Below are positions 56,864 through 64,000 of a stretch of DNA of 64,000 bases, piece by piece. Numbering within the stretch: position 1 is the first letter of the stretch; the number at the start of each line of letters is the position of its first letter. The DNA is from Deinococcus frigens DSM 12807. GTDB taxonomy: Bacteria > Deinococcota > Deinococci > Deinococcales > Deinococcaceae. The stretch spans positions 1-64,000 of the forward strand of contig NZ_JNIW01000017.1 in the NCBI RefSeq assembly GCF_000701425.1, written 5' to 3'. The notes below the pieces were generated by a model. The model was given only the letters and a program-made list of their open reading frames with translations, ran no database searches and had not been told where the DNA came from. Position numbers and translations under genes: made by a program.

Positions 56864-58678
56864 TCAGCTCTGCTCGTCTTCCGCCCACAGCGCCCGCATC
56901 TCCGCGCTGCGGCCCAGCAACTGCTCAAGCGTTCCCCCGTCCACGATGCGCCCGTCCTGCATCAGCACAATCCGGTCGGCGCGGCTCAGAGCGGCGCGGC
57001 GGTGGCTGACCACCAGACACGTCGCGTCGGTCTCGGCGAACAGGCCGTCCCACAGTTGCGCCTCGGTGCGGGCGTCCAGGGCGCTGGACACGTCGTCGAA
57101 AACCAGCAAGTCGGCGTCTCTTGCCAGCATGCGCGCCACCGCCGTGCGCTGCATCTGCCCGCCGGACAGCTTGACGCCGCGCGCACCCACGGGCGTGTCC
57201 AGGCCCTGCGGCAACTGCGCCAGATCGGGTTCCAGCACCGCCAGGCGCACCGCGCGGCCCAGACGGTCCTCGCCGCTGCCGCTCAGCACGTTCTCGCGCA
57301 GGCTGTCGCTGAACAGGCTGGGAATCTGGGAAGTGTAGGCGGTGCGCGGCGGCACCAGGAACGAGGCGGGGTCTTCCACCGGCTGTCCGTTCCACTGCAC
57401 CGTCCCGGCCTGCGCCGGAATCAGGCCCAGCAGCGCCCGCAACAGCGTGCTCTTGCCGCTGCCGATGCGCCCGGTGACCACCACGAATTCGCCCTGCCGG
57501 ACGGTGAAGCTGGCGTTGCGCACGCCCAGGCCGCTCTCAAAGGTGGCGGTCAGGCCGCTGACCCGCAGTTCCTCCAGCGGCAGCTCCGGCGGCGCGGCAG
57601 GGGGAACGGGCGGCTCGGCGTGGAGGTAGGTGGGGTGATGGGCCACGATATCGGTGTCGGGCGCGTCTTGCAGCAACCTCGTCATGCGGTCATAGCTGAC
57701 CCCGGTGCGACGGTGGCGGGCAATCGCGTCGCCAAAAAATCCCATGCTCCCGGTCAGGCGCGGCAGCAGGCCGATGAACAGCACGAAGTCGGCCACCTCC
57801 AGCGCGCCGCCGCGAATCTTGTTTGCGCCCAGCAGCAGCACCAGGCCCACGGCGATATTGACCATGTTGGAGTTGACGCCCCGGATCAATTCGGTCAGCA
57901 GGACGTCGCGCAGGGCGGCGTGGCGGCGGGTCTCGCCCAGCTTTTTCAGGTGGGCCACCATGCCGTCCTCGCGGGCCGCCAGCTTCACGGCGCTGACGGC
58001 CCCAAAGGTCTCACCCACGAAATCGGTGACGCGGGCGGTGGCCTCGCGCATGCGGCGGCGGTAGGCGCGGATGGTGGGCGAGAGTTTCTGGACAAAGGCC
58101 ACCATCAGCAGCAGTGGCGCGCAGACCAGCAGCGTGATCATGGGGTCCACGCGGGCCATCAGGGTGATCGCCACCAGCGAGAACACCAGAATGCCCAGGC
58201 TGTCGATCCAGACCTCGATGTACCCGGCCACGTCCTCCACGTCGTCGCGGAAACGGCTGACCGCCTCGGCGGGGGTGTCGGGCAGGCGGCGCGAACCGCG
58301 CGCGGTCAGCAGGTAGCCCAGCAGATTGCGCCGCAGCAGGGCGTCGAGGGTGTACCAGATCTCGATAAAAGCTCGGAACGCACCGTAAAAAATCCCGAAG
58401 CGGCCAGCCCGCACCAGCGCGAACCAGCCGACGAAGATCCAGGCCCCCGCGATGGCGGGCGCGACACTCTGTCCGCCCTTCCGCAACACCTCGGCGGCGT
58501 CCAGTTGCCCGAAGACCCGGCTGACGGCCAGGGTGATCAGCGCGGGCGCGGTGTGGAACAGGCCCCACATCAGCAGGTTGAAGACGAACAGGCCGGGCCG
58601 GTACACGAACAGCCGCTTGGTTAAGGCGAAGGTGCGGTCCGGGGTGGTGCTGGGTTTGGAGGTAGGGACGGCGGTCAT
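56864..58678 (-). CDS. ABC exporter half-transporter A (degenerate Walker B)
   Basis: 604 residues: six-helix membrane domain (~residues 25-325), then the ATPase with Walker A VTGRIGSGKSTLL (~residue 410), canonical signature LSGGQMQR and Walker B LLVFDDVSSALD, where the usual catalytic Glu is Asp; the switch His is kept (VVSHRR). It lies 70 bases downstream of the second half-transporter gene, so the two likely form a heterodimer that exports lipids, drugs or peptides. The Asp points to one weak ATP site, as in heterodimeric type IV exporters. Confidence 0.88.
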   Translation of the reverse strand: MTAVPTSKPSTTPDRTFALTKRLFVYRPGLFVFNLLMWGLFHTAPALITLAVSRVFGQLDAAEVLRKGGQSVAPAIAGAWIFVGWFALVRAGRFGIFYGAFRAFIEIWYTLDALLRRNLLGYLLTARGSRRLPDTPAEAVSRFRDDVEDVAGYIEVWIDSLGILVFSLVAITLMARVDPMITLLVCAPLLLMVAFVQKLSPTIRAYRRRMREATARVTDFVGETFGAVSAVKLAAREDGMVAHLKKLGETRRHAALRDVLLTELIRGVNSNMVNIAVGLVLLLGANKIRGGALEVADFVLFIGLLPRLTGSMGFFGDAIARHRRTGVSYDRMTRLLQDAPDTDIVAHHPTYLHAEPPVPPAAPPELPLEELRVSGLTATFESGLGVRNASFTVRQGEFVVVTGRIGSGKSTLLRALLGLIPAQAGTVQWNGQPVEDPASFLVPPRTAYTSQIPSLFSDSLRENVLSGSGEDRLGRAVRLAVLEPDLAQLPQGLDTPVGARGVKLSGGQMQRTAVARMLARDADLLVFDDVSSALDARTEAQLWDGLFAETDATCLVVSHRRAALSRADRIVLMQDGRIVDGGTLEQLLGRSAEMRALWAEDEQS

Positions 58679-58748
58679 GCGGAGGCTCCGGTCAGGGGTG
58701 AGTCGTCAGGGATGGATGCAAAAAGAAGGGACTGAACAGCAAACCTAC

Positions 58749-60551
58749 TCACGCCAGCACCCCCTCGCCCTCCTGCTCCAGCGTTCCGGCGCGCAGCAGT
58801 TCGGCGTAGTGGCTGCGGGGATCGCGGGCCAGCGCGGCGCGGGGGCCGTCCTCCAGCACCTGGCCGCCCCCCAGAACCAGAATGCGGTCCGCGCGGGCCA
58901 CGGTGTCCAGGCGGTGGGCGATGATGATGGCGGTGCGCCCGGAGAGCAGACGGGTCATGGCGGCGTTCAGCAGCGCCTCGGTGGCCGGGTCCAGGCGGCT
59001 GCTCGGCTCGTCCAGGATGATCACGGCAGGATCGCGCAGCATCACGCGGGCAAAGGCCAGCAGTTGCGCCTCCCCTGCCGACAGGCTGCCGGTGGGCAGC
59101 GGGGTATGCACGCCGTCCCCCAGGCGTGAGAGCCACGTTCCCAGCCCGACTTCGTTCAGCGCCGCCTCCACCTCCTCATCGCTAATCTGCGGATCAAAGA
59201 ATGAGAGGTTGTCGCGCACGCTGGCCTGAAACAGTTGCACGTCCTGCGTGACCACCGCCACGCGCCGCCGCAGCCCGTGCAGGTCCGCGTCCTGCACGTT
59301 GGTGCCGCCCAGGCGCACGCTGCCGGACGTGGCGTCGTACAGCCGGGAGATCAGGCGGGTCAGGGTGGTCTTGCCACTGCCGGTACGCCCCAGCAGGCCC
59401 AGAGTCTGTCCGGCGGGCAGGTGGAAGGAGACGCCGTACAGCACGCCGCGCAGTTCCGGCTCATCGGGGGAATAGCTAAAGGAGACGTCCTGGAAATCAA
59501 GGGACAACGCTCCGTCCTCGGGCAGCTCCAGATTGCCGCCGTGAATCGCGCTCCGCAGGGCCAGAATCTCGCCCACGCGGAAGAGGCTGGCCCCGGCCTT
59601 CTGTAACTCCTGGAGTTGCTGCGTGAGCTGGTCAATCGGTTCTTCCACCAGACTCATGTAGTTGTAAAGCAAAAAGGCTGTTCCCAGCGTGATCGTTCCC
59701 GCCGCATACAGGCCCACCGCCGTTGCCAGCACGCCCACGTAGCCGATGGCGAACAGCGCCATGCTCAGTTGCCACACCACGCTGCGCCGCCGCCACGAAT
59801 AGACGCTGTTGGTAAAAAAGGCTCGCTGCGTCCGCAGAAAGCCGTTCAGGTGGTGGCCGCCCGCGCCCAGGCTGCGGATGTCTTCCAGGCCCGCCAGGCG
59901 TTCCTCCACGAACCCGAACAGCTTGGCGCTGGATTCGCGCTCCACGCGGGTGGGTTCCACGCCCAGCTTGCGGACGCGGTTCATGGCGAGCAGGGTGCCG
60001 AGGGTGAACAGCGTGACGCCCGCGCCCACGCGCCAGTCCTCGCGGAAGAACATGAACAGCGCGCCGATCAGCAGCAGCGCCGCGCCGAAGACCCGCACCG
60101 CGAACTGCGAGAAGAAGTTGCTCAGGGCCGTCACGTCGCCGTCGATGCGCTCGATCATCTCGCCGGGCGTGCGTTCCTTGTGCTCGCGCATATCCAGCGA
60201 CAGCAGATGCGCCATCAGGTCCACCCGCAGGCGGTTGGTGGCGGTCCAGCCCACCCGCGCGCCCACGTAGGTGGCCCCCGCCGTCATCAGTTGCACGCCG
60301 ATGGCCAGCAGGATGTAAAACCCGGCCAGCCGCGCCAGCAGCCCCACATCGGCCCCCGCGCCCAGCTTGGCACTGTCCACAAAGGTCCTGAGCAGTTGCG
60401 GCAGCAGCAGATTCAGGCCGGTGCTGGTCAGCAGCAGCGTCGCCAGCCCCGCCACCTGCCACTTCAGCGGCCCCAGGTACACGCGCAGCACACCCAGCAT
60501 GGAACTTCGCTGGGACGGGTCAGAGACTTGAGGGGAAGCGTCGGCGGTCAT
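58749..60551 (-). CDS. ABC exporter half-transporter B (degenerate signature)
   Basis: 600 residues: six helices (~residues 30-330), then Walker A LLGRTGSGKTTLTR, Walker B VIILDEPSSRLD with the catalytic Glu, and switch IIAHRLD. The signature is LSAGEAQ in place of LSGGQ. This is the mirror image of the neighbour: this Walker B with the other subunit's LSGGQ makes the working site, and the other Walker B (Asp) with this LSAGE makes the weak one. The ATG at 60551 or a GTG at 60557 can start it. Confidence 0.88.
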   Translation of the reverse strand: MTADASPQVSDPSQRSSMLGVLRVYLGPLKWQVAGLATLLLTSTGLNLLLPQLLRTFVDSAKLGAGADVGLLARLAGFYILLAIGVQLMTAGATYVGARVGWTATNRLRVDLMAHLLSLDMREHKERTPGEMIERIDGDVTALSNFFSQFAVRVFGAALLLIGALFMFFREDWRVGAGVTLFTLGTLLAMNRVRKLGVEPTRVERESSAKLFGFVEERLAGLEDIRSLGAGGHHLNGFLRTQRAFFTNSVYSWRRRSVVWQLSMALFAIGYVGVLATAVGLYAAGTITLGTAFLLYNYMSLVEEPIDQLTQQLQELQKAGASLFRVGEILALRSAIHGGNLELPEDGALSLDFQDVSFSYSPDEPELRGVLYGVSFHLPAGQTLGLLGRTGSGKTTLTRLISRLYDATSGSVRLGGTNVQDADLHGLRRRVAVVTQDVQLFQASVRDNLSFFDPQISDEEVEAALNEVGLGTWLSRLGDGVHTPLPTGSLSAGEAQLLAFARVMLRDPAVIILDEPSSRLDPATEALLNAAMTRLLSGRTAIIIAHRLDTVARADRILVLGGGQVLEDGPRAALARDPRSHYAELLRAGTLEQEGEGVLA

Positions 60552-60668
60552 TCCCACAGGCTAGAGCGGCGCGGGCTGAATTGCATACGCAATGTGGCGC
60601 ATTCGGGACGCACAGGAGGGCGGATTTTACAGGGCGGCAGCCGCCCAGCCACCGCAACCCCACAACCC

Positions 60669-61472
60669 TCAGCTCTTGTTCTTCGTCAGAATTCGCACCG
60701 ACAGAATCTCGTCAGCCATCGCATCGGGAATGTCGGCGTTGTCCTGGCCCATCGTGCGGGTCAGCTTGGGCAGCACGTCGTCGCCCGTGACCACCTTGCC
60801 GAAGATGGTGTGCTTGCCGTTCAGGAAGTCGGTGGGGGCGAAGGTGATGAAGAACTGGCTGCCGTTGGTGGCCGGGCCGCTGTTCGCCATTGCCAGGATG
60901 CCCCCGGAGTCAAAGGCCAGCTTGATGCGGAATTCGTCGGCAAAGCTGTAGCCGGGGCCGCCGGTTCCCCACTGGGCTTTCTTGTCCTGATCTACGCTCA
61001 ACGGATCGCCCGTCTGGGCCATGAAGCCGTCGATCACGCGGTGAAAGCGGATGCCGTCGAAATAGTGGTCGCGGGCCAGCGTCACGAAGTTGTTGACGGT
61101 GACCGGCGTTTCCTGCTCGTACAGGTCCGCCAGAATCTGGCCCCGGCTGGTGTCGATCAGGGCGTAATAGTCCTGACCGCCTTGCAGGGCCATTGCGGGT
61201 TCCTTGCTAAATTCGCGCACCGGCTCCTTGGTCAGCGCAGGGACCAGGGTGTACCCGGCGGGAACCTCACCCGGCGTGGTGACGGCGGGGGTGGCAGGTG
61301 CCGTTTCTGCGGGCTTCTCGGTGGCAGGATTCTCGGCGGCTGCGGCGGTGGTCTCGTCCGGCTTGGCGGCGGCGGTGTCGTCCGCCTTCTTTTGGCAGGC
61401 GGTCAGCGCCAGCAGGGCGCTCAGGATCAGGGCGGCGTTCCTCGCAGTCTTCAATGTGGCGGCGTTCGTCAT
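60669..61472 (-). CDS. lipoprotein peptidyl-prolyl isomerase (cyclophilin)
   Basis: 267 residues. Signal with lipobox ALTAC (~residues 22-26), a Lys/Ala/Pro/Glu-rich linker (~30-70), then a cyclophilin domain (~residues 95-267) with [15 protein letters not shown] (catalytic Arg in FHR), [23 protein letters not shown] and [11 protein letters not shown]. It should help fold exported proteins outside the inner membrane. Confidence 0.93.
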   Translation of the reverse strand: MTNAATLKTARNAALILSALLALTACQKKADDTAAAKPDETTAAAAENPATEKPAETAPATPAVTTPGEVPAGYTLVPALTKEPVREFSKEPAMALQGGQDYYALIDTSRGQILADLYEQETPVTVNNFVTLARDHYFDGIRFHRVIDGFMAQTGDPLSVDQDKKAQWGTGGPGYSFADEFRIKLAFDSGGILAMANSGPATNGSQFFITFAPTDFLNGKHTIFGKVVTGDDVLPKLTRTMGQDNADIPDAMADEILSVRILTKNKS

Positions 61473-61526
61473 AGCGGCCCAGTCTAGAGCAGCCGGGCCT
61501 GGGCGGGCGTCCCCCTCGGTGGAGCC

Positions 61527-62078
61527 TCAGCCTTCAGGCAACCTCTCCCCGGCCTGGACCGCCACAGGCAGCACGTTTTCACGCGGGGGCAGCGGGCAGG
61601 TCCAGCCGTCGTCATACGCGCAGTACGGATGGTAGGCCAGGTTGAAATCCACCGACACCAGTGCCCCGCCGTCCTCGCTGCGGGCCAAAGGCGCGTCCAG
61701 ATAGCGGCCCGCGCCGTACGTCTCCTGACCACTGGTGGCGTCGCGGAAGGGGATAAAGACGCGCTGGGGCTGTCCGTCGCCCAGCGGCACGAAGACACTC
61801 AGCGTCCGCTCCTGCTCAGACGGGTCGCCGCCGGGCAAAGGCAGCGTGACCGTGCCGTATAGGGCCATCGTGCGCGGCTGGCCGGTGTTGGTGTCCAGGA
61901 CGAGTTCAGCCTGTTGCTCAGTGGGCGTCAGCGGCGCGCTCAAGGCCCACTGCTGATCCGGCGGGTAATAGCGCAGACCGTGGAATGTTGCCGGGTCCAC
62001 CGGGCCGCGCCCCGCCGCAAAATGCTCGTCCTTGCGGCGGCGAAAGTCCATCACCGCTTCCTGGTAGGGAGAGGTCAC
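61527..62078 (-). CDS. DUF1684 protein
   Basis: About 183 residues from a GTG at 62078 that overlaps the S4 gene stop (GTGA). The DUF1684 hallmarks are AVMDFRRRKDEHFAAG near the start and VSVDFNLAYHPYCAYDDGWTCPLPPRENVLPVAVQAGER at the end. The family is common but its role is not established. Co-translated with the small S4 protein. Confidence 0.9.
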   Translation of the reverse strand: MTSPYQEAVMDFRRRKDEHFAAGRGPVDPATFHGLRYYPPDQQWALSAPLTPTEQQAELVLDTNTGQPRTMALYGTVTLPLPGGDPSEQERTLSVFVPLGDGQPQRVFIPFRDATSGQETYGAGRYLDAPLARSEDGGALVSVDFNLAYHPYCAYDDGWTCPLPPRENVLPVAVQAGERLPEG

Positions 62079-62299
62079 CAGTCCACCGTCAACTGCTGCC
62101 CGGCGTACTGCACGATGTCGCCGCGCCGCAGCTTCTTGCGCCGCCGCGTCTCGATCTCGCCGTTCAGACGGACCTCGCCGCCCTGGACGCGAAATTTTGC
62201 CTCGCCCCCGGTTTCCACCACACCGCTCATTTTCAGGAAGTCCTGAAGATCGATGGTCTCCTGCTGCTCCGTCTGCCCCACGTCTCGCCTGCCTGTCAT
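62075..62299 (-). CDS. S4-domain RNA-binding protein (YbcJ-like)
   Basis: 74 residues from an ATG at 62299. The S4 fold shows as IDLQDFLKMSGVVETGGEAKFRVQGGEVRLNGEIETRRRKKLRRGDIVQY, the short stand-alone type seen in YbcJ. It should bind structured RNA, probably rRNA. Its last codon overlaps the DUF1684 start. Confidence 0.88.
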   Translation of the reverse strand: MTGRRDVGQTEQQETIDLQDFLKMSGVVETGGEAKFRVQGGEVRLNGEIETRRRKKLRRGDIVQYAGQQLTVDW

Positions 62300-62382
62300 G
62301 CGGGCAGCGTAGCAGGCACGGCGGCTGGAGAACACAGAAAAAAGCCCTCTTCACAGGGAAGAGGGTCGGGGGCAAATCGCGT

Positions 62383-63120
62383 CTAAGGCTGCTTTGGCGC
62401 AGGATCGGCGGGCGGGGCCGGAGAGGGCGGGACCGGACTGGGCGGGACTGGACTGGGCGTCGTGCCGGGCGCAGCGTCCTTCGGGGCGGTGTCGGCTGGA
62501 GGCGTCGTGCCGGGGGCCGCCGGATCAGTCGGCTTTTTCGGCGTCTCGGCTGCCTTCTTCTCCTCCGGTTTCGCTTGCGGCTCGGGCGTGGGCTTATACT
62601 GGCCACTGAAGATGCGCAGGTCCGCGTCGTCCACCTTGCGGTCCTGATTCAGGTCGCCCACCGAACTCGATTTGCCGTAATTTTCCATTAGGATCGCCAG
62701 ATCTTTCAGATCGATCCTGCCGTCACCGTTGAGGTCCGCGCCGCTCAGGCGGGTACGGGCGGCTTCAGCGGTCCAGTCCTTGAAACCCAGTTCGCGCGCC
62801 AGTTCCTGCTGCACGGCCTGAAGCAGCGGCAACGGCCCCGCCGGATTGAACTCGATGCGCCGCGTCCCGGCCACCGTGACCACGCGGGCCGCCACATCGG
62901 GGTTGAACGGCGCGGCGCTGCTGCCCGCGCCGCCCAGGGTCAGAATGGTGCCGCTGCCAGTGTCCAGCGTAACGGGCAGTTCCTTGGTGCTGATGGCCCC
63001 CAGGGCCGCCTGCACCGCGCGGGTCAGGGTGTCGCCCTGCGGTTGCAGCTTGACGCCGGCGGCATCGGCCAGACCCAGGGCAGCGCTGAGGAGCAGTGCC
63101 GCGAAGGTCAGGCGCTTCAT
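62383..63120 (-). CDS. secreted dockerin-type protein with Pro-rich tail
   Basis: 245 residues with a signal peptide (~1-20). The middle holds two calcium-loop repeats, DLNGDGRIDLKDLAILMENYG (~residue 128) and DLNQDRKVDDADLRIFSGQY (~residue 156), which match a type I dockerin. The tail (from ~residue 178) is Pro/Lys/Ala/Thr-rich with PSPVPPSPVPPSP. No cohesin gene is visible. It overlaps the next secreted gene upstream (ATGA), part of a three-gene run. Confidence 0.85.
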   Translation of the reverse strand: MKRLTFAALLLSAALGLADAAGVKLQPQGDTLTRAVQAALGAISTKELPVTLDTGSGTILTLGGAGSSAAPFNPDVAARVVTVAGTRRIEFNPAGPLPLLQAVQQELARELGFKDWTAEAARTRLSGADLNGDGRIDLKDLAILMENYGKSSSVGDLNQDRKVDDADLRIFSGQYKPTPEPQAKPEEKKAAETPKKPTDPAAPGTTPPADTAPKDAAPGTTPSPVPPSPVPPSPAPPADPAPKQP

Positions 63121-63575
63121 TTGGCCTCCAGCGCGGCGCGGATGGCGTCCCGCAGCTTGGCGGGATCGGTGATGGGTGCCTTTGCGTCCCCAGCCGTCAC
63201 CTTGCCGCCGGTGACCGGGTACAGGCCCTGGTTAAAGCCCACCAGCGGACTGTCCTGCTTGCGGATGTACAGCAGCGCAAAGACCTCCTGCCCGCTTTGC
63301 AGGTTCGGCAGATCGGCCAGCCCCTGAAGGAAGAACAGCGCGGGCTTGCCATCATTCTGGGGCAGACGGGCAGCGTCCCCACTGATGGTCTCGGCCACGG
63401 TGAGCGGGTAGGCCAGGTACGTGACCTCGCCCTCCTTGACACTCACGGCGGGGCCGAGCGTGCCGCGCACGATCACTTCCGCCTTCCCCACCTGCTGCGC
63501 CAGCGTCAGCGGCGGCGCAGTGGTGGCCCCGGCGGTGGCCGCCAGCAGGGCCGCCAGCCACGCTCCCCGGCGCAT
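63117..63575 (-). CDS. secreted hypothetical protein
   Basis: About 152 residues from the ATG at 63575 with a signal (MRRGAWLAALLAATAGA). The body GKAEVIVRGTLGPAVSVKEGEVTYLAYPLTVAETISGDA...GQEVFALLYIRKQDSPLVG suggests a beta-rich domain. No family recognised. It overlaps the dockerin gene (ATGA) and the Pro-rich gene (TGATG). Confidence 0.65.
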   Translation of the reverse strand: MRRGAWLAALLAATAGATTAPPLTLAQQVGKAEVIVRGTLGPAVSVKEGEVTYLAYPLTVAETISGDAARLPQNDGKPALFFLQGLADLPNLQSGQEVFALLYIRKQDSPLVGFNQGLYPVTGGKVTAGDAKAPITDPAKLRDAIRAALEAK

Positions 63576-64000
63576 CACAGCGGCGCTCCGGTCCACAGGT
63601 GCGCTCCGGGCGGAGCGTCGACAGGAGGTTTGGGCGGCTCCACGGGATTCTGAACGGGCGGCGTTCCGGGCGTTTCCGCAGGCGGCGTCTGGATGGGCGT
63701 CTGGACCGGATTCGTCTGCGTGGGCGTTGTGGCAGGGGGCGTCTGAACAGGCGTCGTTTGCGTCGGCGGGGGCACAGTGTCGCCAGGCTTGGCCGGATTC
63801 GTCTCAGACTGATCTGCCCCGGCCCCGTCCACCGTCGGCGTTTCTGTCAGGACAGTTCCCAGCAGGGTCTTGCCTGCCAGCAGTTTGCCCGTGCCGTCAC
63901 GGGCCTCGAAGCCCAGTTTGGTGATGGTCAGGGTGGCGGGCTTGCTGGGCTTGACGCTGATCAGGGCAATCCGCACGCCGTTCCGTGGAACGGTCTTGAA
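63575..64000 (-). CDS. Pro/Thr-rich secreted protein, C-terminal part (runs off the window)
   Basis: The frame is open to the window edge, so its start lies beyond base 64000. What is seen is a short folded stretch (VRIALISVKPSKPATLTITKLGFEARDGTGKLLAGKTLLGTVLTE) then a long Pro/Thr/Gln-rich repeat-like tail (PVQTPPATTPTQTNPVQTPIQTPP). It looks like a surface linker or extracellular extension. It is the first visible gene of the three-gene run. Confidence 0.7.
   Translation of the reverse strand, partial: FKTVPRNGVRIALISVKPSKPATLTITKLGFEARDGTGKLLAGKTLLGTVLTETPTVDGAGADQSETNPAKPGDTVPPPTQTTPVQTPPATTPTQTNPVQTPIQTPPAETPGTPPVQNPVEPPKPPVDAPPGAHLWTGAPL

Overview
The window is a GC-rich bacterial chromosome segment that reads as Deinococcus (Deinococcota). 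The indicators are a bacillithiol enzyme (BshC), a long POTRA-containing Omp85/BamA protein in a diderm envelope, a homoaconitase-type large subunit, a yggS-divIVA operon, L21/L27/L31 genes that look Deinococcus-like, and short dispersed inverted-repeat elements. The genus assignment comes from recognising protein families; no search was run.

Region 1 (about 1-5.7 kb) is a worn accessory island next to tRNA-Val and tRNA-Met. It holds an open reading frame that joins a sensor-kinase N-terminus to a tyrosine recombinase, a truncated phospholipase-D-like protein of the kind found at the front of large helicases, a frameshifted AAA/TPR ATPase, and the tail of an Eco57I-like methyltransferase.

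Region 2 (6-24.7 kb) is mostly ordinary chromosome: glycogen synthase, an acetyltransferase, a TrmJ-like methyltransferase, a lipoprotein RNase with barstar, a heme N-demethylase-like protein, HemB with a phosphatase, an AAC(3)-like enzyme, a homoaconitase/isopropylmalate dehydratase large subunit, tandem DinB proteins with a dUTPase, an aminotransferase, a WecB-type glycosyltransferase, a Crp/Fnr regulator and BshC. Three mobile-like repeats sit between these genes.

Region 3 (25-40 kb) holds a copper-type P-ATPase broken by an in-frame stop, FtsY, a NarL-type sensor kinase, Mrp coupled to a SufR-like regulator, a 2H phosphoesterase, tRNA-Trp with a clear promoter and terminator, an OmpR-type two-component pair, L21/L27, an NmrA/QorB-like reductase with an Rrf2 regulator that share matching operators, and L31.

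Region 4 (40-64 kb) holds thymidine kinase, GlgC, MiaA, Hsp20, carboxynorspermidine decarboxylase with a deaminase, a secreted DUF4384/LGFP protein, DUF554, a small HTH protein behind a 15-bp tandem repeat, the yggS-divIVA-P450-kinase operon, BamA, a heterodimeric ABC exporter with one degenerate ATP site, a lipoprotein cyclophilin, DUF1684 with an S4 protein, and a run of three secreted genes including a dockerin protein. The last gene continues past the window edge.

No CRISPR array, intact prophage or rRNA gene is seen. The strongest unusual signals are the matched Rrf2 operators, the membrane-anchored RNase/barstar pair, the two 13-bp tandem repeats built on stop codons, the chimeric kinase-integrase and the asymmetric ABC exporter.
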